DNA of 64,000 nt from positions 18,449,274 through 18,513,273 of the forward strand of contig CM046350.1 in NCBI GenBank assembly GCA_025403435.1. Reading direction: 5' to 3'. Of the stretch, positions 24,401-35,244 are shown piece after piece. Origin of the DNA: Artocarpus heterophyllus. Its lineage: Eukaryota; Streptophyta; Magnoliopsida; Rosales; Moraceae. The notes beneath the pieces are model-generated. The model did no database searches, was not told the origin of the DNA, and saw nothing but the letters and a program-made list of their open reading frames with translations. Made by a program: the position numbers and the translations under genes. Position 1 is the first letter of the stretch. Every line of letters starts with the position of its first letter.

Positions 24401-26800
24401 AAGTTCTAATTTTTCAGGATGTACTTTTAACATAAAGGCCTATATGTTTAACGTCTATTATAGTATTTTGCTGTCTATTAAATGACCAACTATCGGCAGC
24501 ACAACACTTTAACATTATCAAAGGAACAACACAATTTTTTGGCCGCCTAGCATATGATTAGGTTGCCATGCACTTTGTGGGCGAAGTGGGTTTATTTTTT
24601 TTAGCTGTATACTATGGATATTAGCAGCTCTTCCTATGTTTTGCACTTTAAGTCTTGTCATATGATTGTAACTATGTAGTAGGTCTTGGTTGTTATGGTA
24701 AAAGATGGGGTAGGAAATTTGGAGGTTGCCAAATGAAACTGTGATTGGCCATATTCCTTGTTGCGTTAGCCTATGTCGATTTTTTTTTTTTCCACTTTAG
24801 GGGAGCATTAGCCTATACTCTAGTGAGCTTTACCTGTTTAATTTGGACTTTTGGCAGATTCTAAGAGTTGCTCATCTGGTGGAAAGAAAGAAACCAGTCA
24901 TATCATCATCGGTGTTGTAGTAGGATTGCTCTGCCTATTCTTTGTCATCCTAGGAATCCTTTGCTGGAAAGGCTGCTTCAAAGGAAGAAACAGGAGAAAA
25001 CAAGGTGCAGATACATTAGAAATGTCATTTGATTTAATTGATCATAGTGAAAAAAACACAGAAAACTCCTAATTGCTTAAATTACTTAAGTAGTTATATT
25101 GACCTTTAGTTCGTGAAAGTGCTGTTCAACATTCTAAATGTTCAATAAATATAAGATGCATAATTTTGAGTAATATTTCGCCTATAGAATGGTTGCATTG
25201 CCCTTTTGGGATTAGGAAGCATTGCCCTTTAGGGAATTAGGAATCGTGCTAATATATTTCTGTTGCATATGCGCACTGTAAAGCAATAAAGTTAAAAAGA
25301 ATTTAAGACCACTTGATGTATTTCTTCCTTTGTGTCACCCTGGACAGATCTTCAAGGACTAGAAATGCAGACAGGAATTTTTACCTTGAAACAAATACAA
25401 GCAGCCACTGATGACTTTGACTATGCCAATAAGATTGGAGAGGGTGGGTTTGGGCCAGTGTACAAGGTATTTTTGCTGATATTTTTCACGGAACCTTTCT
25501 CCATTTATAATTTCCTGTTCATTTCGAGTATCTAATTCTGATCACGGGTTTGAGCGCAGGGCCGATTGCCTGATGGAACTGTTATTGCGGTTAAGCAGCT
25601 CTCAGCTAGATCAAAGCAGGGCAACCGTGAATTCTTAAATGAGATCGGCATGATCTCTTGTTTGCAGCATCCAAATCTTGTGAAACTCTATGGATGTTGC
25701 ATTGAAGCAGATCAGTTGATGCTAGTTTATGAGTACATGGAAAATAATAGCCTTGCACGTGCCTTATTTGGTGAGTTTATGCAAAATTTCTAAAAACCCA
25801 GTTGAAATAAAGTTAATCTCCTATGACAAGATAAGAACAGATTTCGAGTACTACGTTTTTTCTACTCTCAGCAGTTGGGTTTCGTCCCCTTTTTTAATAT
25901 TTTATTTATTGAACAATGCGCAGGTCCAGGAAATCATCTTCAATTGGATTGGCCAACAAGGCATAATCGGGATAGCGAGGGGTCTAGCTTTTCTTCATGA
26001 AGAATCCAGACTAAAGATTGTTCACAGAGACATTAAACCTACTAATGTGCTGCTGGACGCAAACTTAAATCCTAAAATATCTGATTTCGGGTTGGCTAGA
26101 CTTGATGAAGAGGAAAAGACTCACATCAGCACCCGAATTGCTGGGACCATGTCAGTTTTCACGCCTTCCATCTCCACTGCCTTATTTGTACAAAAGGGTT
26201 TTATATTCGGTATCAATCCCAAATATTCAGTGAAATTTCAAGTTCATTAAACTTGAATTGTGATTTGCAGAGGTTATATGGCGCCGGAATATGCACTATG
26301 GGGTCGCCTCACTTACAAAGCAGATGTTTACAGTTTTGGAGTTGTGGCCTTGGAGATTGTCAGTGGCAAGAGCAATAACAACTATCTGCCAAGCGAGGAT
26401 TATGTTTGTCTTCTAGATTGGGTACTTGATCAACTTCAGATACCTGCTTAATGTTTTAAATTGTCAAATAATTACGATCGTAAAATTTCTTTAGTTAATA
26501 TCGAGAAAAGGTGATATAATGTTGCAGGCCTGTCATTTGCAACAATCTAAAAACTTTATGGAACTGGTTGATGAGAACTTAGGTTCTGAGGTAGACAAAA
26601 AACAAGCAGAAATCATGATTAAAGTTGCACTCCTCTGCACAAGTGCGTCTGCTTCTCTGCGGCCTACAATGTCCGAAGTGATAAGCATGCTCGAAGAACA
26701 AACAGCTGTTCCAGAGATGATCCCGGAACAAAATACCTTCGGTGCTGGAGATTTGAGGTTTAAAGCCATGAGAGACCTCCACAAGCAGAGGCAAAATTAG
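18423..26800 (+). CDS. LRR-malectin receptor-like kinase (LRR-VIII-2 type), gene 1; kinase exon frameshifted, probably a pseudogene
   Basis: Predicted membrane receptor Ser/Thr kinase. Exons by splice motif and phase: 18423-18516, 19751-19925, 20322-20393, 20504-20572, 20651-20722, 20999-21070, 21174-21245, 21330-21401, 21506-21577, 21730-21801, 21902-21973, 22249-22317, 22583-22648, 22837-22899, 22992-23039, 23195-23235, 23687-24075, 24158-24356, 24858-25004, 25348-25466, 25560-25770, 25924-26150, 26271-26421, 26528-26800. The start ACCATGG opens a signal peptide of about 25 residues. Exons 3-14 are LRRs of about 24 aa. Exons 17-18 are malectin, with HLNSGG where the family usually has HINCGG. 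Exon 19 holds the membrane helix ([16 protein letters not shown]). Exons 20-24 are the kinase: GEGGFGPV loop, VIAVKQL lysine, HRDIK, DFG. Exon 22 lacks about 8 bp against gene 2 and the family pattern, giving a TGA before HRD. Splicing to an inner AG at 25,959-25,960 would restore frame but remove about 17 residues. The family is certain; function is doubtful. Confidence 0.85.
25961..26000 (+). other. Frameshift and resulting stop in gene 1 kinase exon
   Basis: After the codons for LDWPTRH the sequence goes CAT-AATC-GGGATAGCG. Gene 2 has at this point codons for FNICVGIA, so about 8 bp that would encode K-I-C are missing near 25,965-25,968. Read straight on, the frame ends at TGA 25,998-26,000, ahead of the catalytic HRD loop. 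The rest of the exon is intact in the other frame. Confidence 0.8.
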
Positions 26801-26920
26801 AGTTCTAGCGCAAGCCAAACCCAGAAGTCGACCACTGCTCATGCATTCTCCTCTTCCTATACCTCTGTCCCCGGTTTGTATGAACTAAACACTCAATCGA
26901 CGTCGTCTTCACCATGCTAA
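26798..26920 (+). other. Premature TAG and still readable tail of gene 1
   Basis: TAG at 26,798 ends the frame after KQRQN. Reading on in the same frame gives 39 further codons to TAA at 26,918, rich in Ser/Thr/Gln and including STTAHAF and GLYELNTQS. Gene 2 has [14 protein letters not shown] at the matching place. The tail is thus a former C-terminus cut off by a single stop. Confidence 0.75.
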
Positions 26921-27630
26921 GAGCACCTTATTGTGACTGCAGGTTATTTATTTTTGTATTATAAAATTTTTTCCCCACTTTGTTGTTGTAGAGAGGGTAG
27001 GATGTGACATGTGAGAAGAGTTTTTGTTTGCCTTTGCCTTATATTTCAGTTCTCTTGTTTGTACAGAATTTTTAGAACAGCACGAGTATAATGAAAGTAG
27101 GGGCTTGAGGACGTAATTAAAAATATTTTTCAACGTTACTATTCCTCGATCGTCACGGTGGTGTCTTGTATTCTATGTCATACTTTCAGCAATAATGCAT
27201 TTCTAGGGAAATTGTATGGTAGAGGAAAAGATAACATAGAATTGATTACACAATGCAGTTTTATATGGTTAATCCGCACTCTTTTATGACATATAAATGG
27301 AGATAGAAATTCAAATTCAATTCGGATAGAGGTCAAAGACTTTGTGGGGTTTATGAGCTCTTTGTCAAAAGTAAATTAGAATATAAAAATTTGTAGGGAT
27401 TTATGCCTTAAATCATTTCTAACCATTACTATGCCTGTAAATTTTCATTTCTTGAAGGGTCAAAGGTAGAAACTTTTTAACACTACCGAAACTTTTTCTA
27501 GTTATCTCCAGTGACTAGTTTAATTAGGAATTCATATCTTCCTTCTTAGTGTACAGCAGTGTTCTTCTTAGGGATATTTAATATCCGTCAAAAACTGACT
27601 TCATTAACATTTTTAACATCAGTTGTCAAT
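26921..27630. other. 3' flank of gene 1 and spacer
   Basis: Probable 3' untranslated region followed by AT-rich spacer up to the hAT target duplication at 27,631. No other gene seen. Confidence 0.5.
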
Positions 27631-27650
27631 CCAAATCTTAGTGTTGCAAG

Positions 27651-27890
27651 AACGGGCCGGCCTGGCCCGGCCCGGCCCGTTCTCCTTAGGCCCACACGGC
27701 CCATATTAAAAATAACTTGGCCCGGCCTGGCCCCGCGGGCTAGTTTTATATGGGCCGTGCCGGGCCGTGTCGGGCCGTGCCGTGGGTCGTGCCGGGCCGT
27801 GCCGTGGGTCGTGCCGGGCCATGCCGTGGGCCTTAAATAGGCCGGCCCATCTTGGCTCATCATGGGTTTAAATGGGCCAGCCCATCTAAA
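27651..27890. repeat. Left subterminal GGGCCGTGC array of the hAT element
   Basis: Many overlapping copies of GGCCCGGCC and GGGCCGTGCCGGGCC within 240 bp. Subterminal repeats of this sort are known transposase-binding regions in hAT elements such as Ac; binding here is inferred. Confidence 0.85.
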
Positions 27891-28135
27891 TATGTAATTT
27901 TTAATTTTTTAATTTTTAAATAAGTTAATAAATATAAAAGTTTGAATAGTTAAGATAAATATAAAAAAGGATATTTTATTTACGATTGCCTCATTAAAAA
28001 CCTTTCCAAGGAAAACCCAGTGGGACAAAACCTTAGTAAGGAAAAAAGAGTACAATCGGGATAATTATACATTAGATGTTTACAAAATTACTAAAAACAA
28101 AAAAAAAACATAAAAAAAATATTGTTCATAATTAA

Positions 28136-30235
28136 TTACAACGTATTACTCCCAGTGGGAGTATCAGAAATGTCCAAATTTTCAAAGTCATCAACCCAAT
28201 CATCTTGAACTTCTTGGCTTCTTCTACGAGCATCCTCCCAATCTTTGACGCACATTACTGCTTCCAGAATATCGTCACTCATACGTGCACGCCGTTCATC
28301 AAGTACTCTACCACTGCAACTAAATACTTGTTCACTTGCAACTGTGGATACTGGTATGGTTAGTATATCACAAGCCATTTTAGAGAGCACAGGAAAAGTT
28401 CTTGACTGTGATCTCCAAAATGACAAAAGATCAAACTTATTGAAATCATGACCACCACCTTGCTCATTGAAAATAAATGCTGCAAAATTTGTTTCCAGAT
28501 AATTTTCCAATTCACTGCGTGTTGAAGATGTAGACGATGCACCGAAACCAAATCCTGTGTAGCTAATCATACTTGCCCATGAAGAACCATGTGGAACAGA
28601 AGTAGTATTTGCTAAAGGTGTAGGGGATATTGTTTGGCCTCCTCCATATTTTTCATTATATGCAGTAAATATGTTGTTAACTTTTGCTTGCACATTTTGA
28701 ATGGTTATGATGTCAGAATGCACCCTTAATTTTTCCCCTATACCCTTAAGCAAATATTCAACACCAGCTAATTTAACTCTCGGATCCAACACAGCAGCTA
28801 TGCAATACAACGGTGGAACACGCTCCCAATATTTTTTGAATTTTTGCTCCATGAACTCAACAGATTCCTTAAACATGTCAAAATCTCTATGCATATCGAA
28901 GGTTGCAGCAATGTCGTACAACTTATGTAATGCATGAGGAGAGGTAGGATAGTACACACCTGAGAGTTGGAGAGTGGCTTCATAAAAAACCTTTAAGAAA
29001 TTGTAAAAGCATGAAGCAATTTGCCAATCAAATTCTTGAAGCAGCTCAGTTGGATTCTTCAAGTTGTAATACGCGGTTATGACCTCTTTGTATGGTAGGC
29101 ATGCATTCAGCATCAAATATGTTGAATTCCACCGGTGTCCTATGTCAGTTGGAAGTTTTCTGGGTTTCATGCTTGCTCTTTTGCAAAGCTTAGCAAACTC
29201 TTCAATTCGAGAGCCAGAACTTGCTATGTAACCCAAGGCCGTTCGAATATTTTCCAAATAACCTTGAAAAAATTTCATGCCATCTTGAACACACAAGTTA
29301 ATAATATGACAAGCACATCTTTGGTGAAAAAGTGTTTCGCTATGTTGTGGTCTCAATGTTGTTTTGAAAAGGTTAATAGCAGCAGTATTAGCAGATGCAT
29401 TATCAAATGTGATGCTCAAAACCTTTTCTTTAATGCCATAAAAATCAAAAACTTCCATGATGACATCATGAATGGCCTTGGCATCATGCGGATAAGGCAT
29501 TGGTCGAAAAGCAATTAATCTTTTTTGAAAAGACCAATCTTTATCCACATAATGTGCAGTTACACAGATATAACTAGTTTTGGTACGACCTTCCCACAAA
29601 TCAGATGTGCATGCAACAGATGCAGTGAATGAATTAAATTCAGTTACTAACTTTCCTCTCATTGAATAAAAAACTTTCATGGTGTCAGCTCTTGTGGTAG
29701 TTCTTGAAACACGCCTATATTGTGGATTATAGGCATTTTGAATGTACTCCTCAAAGGCTGGATCATCAGCAAGACTAATTGGTTGTTAAGCACTAGCCAA
29801 ATATCTAGCATGCCATTCTCTTGCTCTTTGTTGGTCATATGACCAATTGGTAACACTACCATCGGGGCTAAATTGAAGTGTTTGTTGACGGCAATCAACA
29901 CCACCTACACCATGCTTAGCTTCGCATTTTTTGCGATGCCTCTCTAAGTGACCAGTGCCAGAAGAGGATTTACCTGTGTAGTCTTGTTTGCATACTTTGC
30001 AAATTACGCGCTCTTCTGTTGCACCATGCTCGTTTGTACGTGTTACGAGATCAAAGTAATTCCAAACTGGTGAAGTTCGTTGAATTTTCCTTTTGCCCTT
30101 ACGAGTGACTTCAGAGGAGCCATCAACTTGAGATAGCAAGTCAACTCCAATTTCTTCCGGTGGATCATTAAATTGTTCTTCTTCGTTGATCACCAAATGT
30201 GAAATGTTGGCTCTCCCTCTAGGTGATGATGCCAT
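28136..30235 (-). pseudogene. hAT transposase (BED finger, RNase H-like core, dimerisation domain) with one in-frame stop
   Basis: About 700 codons in one minus-strand frame. The start is taken at MASSPRGR (30,235): the longer frame from 30,256 begins in what looks like the end of a 5' leader intron (donor AAG-GTATAA near 30,357, acceptor TTGAAG before CTATGG). Near residues 30-90 lies a BED zinc finger (SPVWNYF, CKVCKQDY, HLERHRKKC). Then come the catalytic core (SDLWEGRTKTS, ITFDNASANT) and the C-terminal dimerisation region (FPVLSKMACDILTIPVSTVA, then SEQVFSCSGRVLDERR). Candidate catalytic acids are the D of SDLW, the D of FDNAS and the E of ASEQVF. A single TAA at 29,786-29,788 cuts the frame between finger and core; the frame is otherwise unbroken, so decay is slight. 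It would cut and paste its own element. Confidence 0.9.
29786..29788 (-). other. In-frame stop separating the BED finger from the transposase core
   Basis: TAA on the minus strand directly after the codons for RYLASA. The following codons (QPISLADDPAFEEYIQ) continue in the same frame into the Met at 29,680. Internal starts at 29,680 could only give a core protein without its DNA-binding finger. Confidence 0.9.
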
Positions 30236-30689
30236 AGCTTCAATAAAAAATAACAATAAATTAACGTAACATAAAAATTAAATAAAATAATTACACAATA
30301 AAATTAACTTATAACAATACAAAATTAATGAACAATAAATGAAATAAATTATACCTTCAAGTTTTTTTTCCTTTCTGAAGAACTCTAAGTAATATAAAAA
30401 ACAAGACAATACATAAGATCTTAGAAGTTTGTTGAATGAGTATCTCTGTGAATGTTCTACATTTATTTATAGGTAAAAAAGTTTATTTTTTTATTTTTTT
30501 TATTTTTAAATCTTTTTTTTTAATTTTTTTTCTTTCAAGTGTAACTTGATTAGACAATTCGCTGAAGACTTAACGTCTCAGCTTTGCACATTGCAGGCCT
30601 TCCTTCTGAGCCTCTATGTTAGGCCTGCCCCTTTATAATTGCATAGGGGAATCTAATGCCATGTTCACTCACGGGTGAATATGACATGC

Positions 30690-31500
30690 ATAAATTATAT
30701 AATATTTAATTCTTATATGTATTAAATAATATATATATATTAAATGTATAGTATTTTGATGTGATAATACATGACCTATAGACTTAATATCTGATTCTTA
30801 GCTTTGCTTCTCCAAAGCAAAGCATGTCTTATATAAAAAACCTAAACTGCCCCTATGTAAAATAAACTTGCATATAAAATTTTTGCCCAGGGGGCTCCGC
30901 CCCCTACAACCCCCGGGAGGGGGGTTTACCACCCCCCCTCCAACCCCCACGTCGACCTTACCGCGAAGGTCGATCCGCGTACAACCTCTGCGTAGGGGTA
31001 ATCTACGTCAGGGTAATAATTAAGCTCCACACATACTAACAATGCCTACAAGAAAAAAATTTTAAAAATGCAAAGAAAAGAAAAAGAGCTTGTCAGGCCT
31101 ATTGCAATGTGATGTGTTCAATATGGTATGTATATATATTATATAATATTTAATTCTTACATGTATTAAATAATATATATATTAAATGTATAGTATTTTG
31201 ATGTGATAATACATAACCTACAGATTCAGCATCTGATTCTTAACTTTACTTCTCAAAAGCAAAGCATGCCTACAAGGAAAAAATAAAAAAATAAAAAAAA
31301 ATGAAAAGAGAAGAAAAAGAACTTGGTAGACGTATTGTGATGTGATTGCATTGGGAAAATCTCATGGCATATTCAATTATTCATTCACGGGTGAATATGG
31401 CATGTATATATATTATATAATATTTAATTCTTATATGAATTAAACAATATATATATTAAATGTATAGTCTTTTGATGTGACAATACATGACTTACAATGA
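30690..31500. repeat. Three spaced copies of a roughly 170-bp AT-rich repeat in the hAT element
   Basis: Copies near 30,693, 31,131 and 31,406 share ATATTATATAATATTTAATT, ATATATTAAATGTATAGT and TTTTGATGTGA-AATACAT. Parts continue into CTGATTCTTA and CAAAGCATG blocks. Two carry an upstream CACGGGTGAATATG, and its complement TTCACCCGTGAATG lies at 31,542. They sit upstream of the transposase start. Confidence 0.75.
30885..31020. repeat. GC-rich insert with nested palindromes
   Basis: GGGGGCTCCGCCCCC, CCCCCGGGAGGGGGG and TCGACCTTACCGCGAAGGTCGA are self-complementary in turn, in otherwise AT-rich DNA. It resembles GC-rich blocks found in some plant LTR retrotransposons. Origin not determined. 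Confidence 0.55.
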
Positions 31501-31573
31501 GCCTTACATGACTTATTTGGAGAAGGCCATACTCAGCCATGTTCACCCGTGAATGAACATGAAAAAATATATC

Positions 31574-31576
<3 letters not shown>

Positions 31577-31620
<44 letters not shown>
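31577..31620. repeat. (AT)22 microsatellite
   Basis: An uninterrupted AT run of about 44 bp beside the right subterminal array of the hAT element. Confidence 0.95.
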
Positions 31621-31624
<4 letters not shown>

Positions 31625-31625
<1 letters not shown>

Positions 31626-32015
31626 TGGCCCACAATGGGCCTCTTGTGGCCCTGTATGGGCCTAGATGGGCCAGCCCAACTTGGGCCGGTGGGCTGGCCC
31701 ATTATGGGCTGGGATGGGCCGGCCCATTGTGGGCCTAGATGGGCCGGCCCAACCTGGGCCTAGGTGGGCCGGCCCATTGTGGGCCTAGACGGGCCGGGCC
31801 GGGCCGGCCCAGGCCCAGCCCAGCCCAGCCCGGCCCATGATTTTCCATGGGCCGTGCCGGGCCGGCCCATGGGCCAACATATATAGGCCCGGCCCAGCCC
31901 ACAAGTATTTATGGGCCGTGCCGGGCCGTGAACAGTGTCGGGCCGTGCCGGCCCGGCCTATCACTGTATCAGGACGGGCTCGGGCCGGCCCACGGGCCCC
32001 GGCCCATTGTTGCAT
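31625..32015. repeat. Right subterminal GGGCC array of the hAT element
   Basis: Dense ATGGGCCGGCCCA-type palindromes and GGGCCGTGCCGGGCC units over about 390 bp, longer than the left array and in the opposite sense. The short open frames here (31,785-32,046, both strands) are by-products of the repeat. Confidence 0.85.
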
Positions 32016-32300
32016 CTCTACCAAATCTTTAATTTCTAACTCTTAATTTTTTATTATTATTCTTTCTTTTTTTTTTTTCCTGTGGCTACTGGGTGGTCTC
32101 TGGACAGGTGTGAATGGTGTCCTGATATTTAAAACGCCAGTTGTGTACATGATTTGAAATCGGACAGAAACTGTTGTCAAAAATATTAATTTTAATGTCT
32201 CCCACTACGATGTCGGTATGAAAATTGACATTAAAAATATTTAACAATTTTTTTTAAACAGACATTAGCCACCATCTTTATAGTACTGTATATGTATAGT

Positions 32301-33412
32301 GGTGGAGGTATATGCGGCCAAGTGAGGGCCAAATTAAAATTTGACCCTTTAAATTTGTATCTTTTTTGTTATACTGCTACTAAGATTTAATATATTTATA
32401 TATGCTTTCTCGACTTTTAGAGCATCTCCAATAGAATGACATTTTCTATGTCAAATTTGTTATATGCTTAATTTGGTGGTAAATTTGTCATCAAGTTTGA
32501 CATATAAAAAAACTGATATTTTATTCCTATTGGTTGATACATTAACTTTCTCTTTTAATTATTATAACATTGTCATTTTCATAGTATTTTAATATTAAAG
32601 GTTTGGTTTTACAACCTTTAAAACTTAATAATTATAACAAAATGTAGATATAATATTAGAAATAACATTATATATGTATTGGAGCACAAAATGAAATCTC
32701 ACATCAAATGTATTATTTTCATACTTTTTAATATAAAGGATATTATTATATTGGCATTTGTGTTAGGGATGACGTTACCTTTTTTATTTTTAATAAACTA
32801 CTTGACTCATTTTTACTCTTGAGTTATTATAATATGTTTTATAATGCCTTATATTTTAAATAACTATACAATGCATTTCAGCTTTTTTTTATTCAAACGT
32901 TTATTTGGACTATAAAAAAAAAAACCTAATTAAATATTCTTAATATTTTGAATTTTTTTTCGCATGGTGTTTAGATTTGTTTTGTAGTTATATAGAGCAT
33001 TGAGAGAAAAAAGCATAAAAATAAAATATAATTTTGAAATCTAATAGTATAAATGTGATACAATCTAAAATATAAGATATAATTTTGTCATATCCTCAAA
33101 ATGCAAGGTATAAAATGAAAAAAATATGGTAAGGCATTATTTTTGTGAGTGCATGTTTCTGAATACTATGCGATTAAAATCACATCAAAATAGCGAAGAT
33201 ATGCAAAACAAATATTTGTTCTTATAAATCTGACAATTCATTAAAAAAGCTACTGGTTGGGTGTTTTTCATAACATAAAGTTCTCCATGTATACACATAT
33301 ATAGTAGTTCTTGAAAAATATTATTATATAATTTTTATGTTATTTATTCTCATAAAAAAATATTATATACCGTCCCACTAAAATAAAATCCTGACTCCAC
33401 TGCTATACGTGG
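32301..33412. mobile_element. Degraded DNA-transposon-like unit
   Basis: The left end GTATAGTGGTGGAGG and the complement of the right end CGTATAGCAGTGGAG are similar. Beyond the left end comes GGCCAAGTGAGGGCCAAAT, a tract often seen just inside such plant elements. No protein remains. Borders and class are uncertain. Confidence 0.35.
32418..32760. repeat. MITE family M2, copy 2
   Basis: Starts GAGCATCTCCAATAGAATG and aligns with 2,931-3,240 over about 300 bp, ending TCACATCAAATGTATTATTT. It lies inside the degraded unit at 32,301-33,412. Confidence 0.6.
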
Positions 33413-35010
33413 CATCCTAATAATATGCATTATATTTAGGCTTACAGTAGCTATAAAACTCTTATATACATTGAAAACTTAATTTTATACCACGATGAAG
33501 GTTTTCATGATGATTTTTTAATTGTCTACATCGTGGAAGGCTCAGTTTGTAGTAGTAATTGTACATTTTCTAAAAATTAAGTAGACCAGTTATAGCATTG
33601 ATTACTCTACAGGAATTTAAACCAAAGCATGGTTTTTCTTTTGTCCCTTAAGGGACCCATGGGTCCGTTTGGTAGTGTTTTAAAAATAGATGAAAATTGT
33701 TTTGTTTTAAAAATTGAAAATTTTTTGAGAATTGTATTGAAAGTGTTTTTAAAATTTTTATCTCAATAAACGTACAAAAACATTTCAAAAATTCTTAAAA
33801 CAAAACCAAATCGGGTCAATTGTTTTGGAACTCTTCACATATTTGCGTGGAATATATATACATTTAAGGTTTGTGGGTCCAAGAATTTTCAAAGTTTCTA
33901 GTTAAACAGTTTTCAACTCAATCCAAGGAAAGAATTTGAGGAACATACCAAGTAGTTTATGATCAACTTCATGAACTGAACCGCGTGGAAAAGAATTAAA
34001 AGGACTGTACCTTGTGGGTTCCTGTCCTCTTTCTTGTTCAAGTAATAAAGTACGTAACGAGTTCCTTGGTCAACTAAAATCACAAATTCACAAACGTGTA
34101 CGATTCTTCTCTACTTTTTTTCGCTTTAGAAAACTACAGCTTGACGCAATCATTATGTATGAAACTCGTTGCTTCTGAGCAAATAAATTGGGTTTACACC
34201 AGATCAATAGATAAATAATTGGGTTTACACAGGAAACGAAATAAAAATCTGCTAGGCCTAATTTAGGCCTAAACGTTAAATATCTAAAACTGGTTTAAAT
34301 GTGGAAAAATCCATTTAATACACATGGTCATGGATAAATCTCGTTACCAGTGAGCCCTAATTTAATAGGTAGTGTGCTCATTAGACTGTGGCCCTCTGTT
34401 TTTGTAGCAATATAGGTTATATAAAAATGCCTAGGAGTGTGTAAGTGATTTCTTTTTCTGATAAGTTTATGCAAGTAGAATATATATATTTTTTATATTT
34501 ATATCAGGTTGGAATCGTTGAATATTGATGTTGCCATTTACTATGCAGAACTAATGCCCTTGTTTTGTTTTTGTTTTGTGTTTTGTTTTTTGTTTTTTTT
34601 CTCTTTTCAGCTTCAAAATAACTTACATGATATACTCACAGACACACATAATTATATGTATACGTACATATATCGAGAAGTTAATTTTAAAGACATTATT
34701 GCTCTTTTTAGGGTCAACATTTTTGCGCATTGTTTTAAGTTTGAATGTAATTAAATTTTTGTTTTGATGGAATAATTAATTTTGTCACAACAAGATAGAT
34801 CAGGATAGGTAGATTTTTCGGATTAATCCATATATATATATACATATATTTCTAATCTATATTTTTTCAGAGATTTATGCGGGCTTTGAAGATGATTGAT
34901 TTTCACATTTTCACATTGCATTGACTAGCCGACGTACGTCTGTCATATCGCCAGTCCTTTGCATGGTTTTGAGCTGTCAGCCAGTTAATAGGATTCTTAT
35001 TCACAACCCA

Positions 35011-35019
35011 TATATAATG
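35011..35019 (+). promoter_or_regulatory. Possible TATA box of gene 2
   Basis: TATATAATG lies about 230 bp before the gene 2 start codon, at a fitting distance if the leader contains the compound microsatellite that follows. Judged by position and motif only. Confidence 0.3.
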
Positions 35020-35117
35020 AGATATTTCTCCATGCAGTCATTTTTGGTGTGCTTATGGGCATTGACTTTGGGACAGCAACTTGAGTAATACCACTACTTT
35101 TCCCAATTACTAGAATT

Positions 35118-35150
<33 letters not shown>

Positions 35151-35167
35151 GAGAGAGAGAGAGAGAG
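35118..35167 (+). repeat. Compound (AC)(AT)(AG) microsatellite in the gene 2 leader
   Basis: About 12 AC, 4 AT and 8 AG units in direct succession, ending 77 bp before the start codon. The GAGA/CT-rich part is of a kind often found in plant leaders. Its length is likely to vary between individuals. Confidence 0.9.
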
Positions 35168-35244
35168 GCTGAAATAGGCTGAAATTTCCTTCGATGGTTT
35201 GTTGAAGAATCAAAAACTAATCCACCAACACCAAGCTTCCAAAT

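Larger units (their letters stand above)
27639..32020 (-). mobile_element. Complete hAT transposon with perfect 8-bp target duplication
   Basis: The ends are inverted repeats of about 22 bp: the left reads TAGTGTTGCAAGAACGGGCC and the right, complemented, TAGAGATGCAACAATGGGCC. The octamer CCAAATCT flanks both sides (27,631-27,638 and 32,021-32,028); 8 bp is the hAT hallmark. The 4.38-kb body carries one minus-strand transposase gene, GC-rich subterminal arrays at both ends, and about 1.4 kb of repeats between the gene start and the right end. Matching ends and an exact target duplication point to a fairly recent insertion between the two receptor genes. Confidence 0.93.
32029..35010. other. 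Intergenic DNA between hAT element and gene 2
   Basis: No gene. It holds one probable degraded transposon with a nested MITE (32,301-33,412). The remainder is AT-rich and unassigned. Confidence 0.5.

Noticed and set aside
25729..26250. 173-codon frame as the true start of the gene 1 kinase half
   Set aside because: Its first 70 codons are intron translation; the homologous part begins only at IGIARGL.
27559..27863. Open frames on both strands rich in Gly, Pro, Arg and Ala
   Set aside because: They are translations of the GGGCC subterminal array of the hAT element.
28245..29518. Plus-strand open frames up to 127 codons
   Set aside because: Antisense shadows of the hAT transposase.
31785..32046. 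Three overlapping GC-rich open frames
   Set aside because: Same cause: the right subterminal repeat array. No codon structure or homologous motif.
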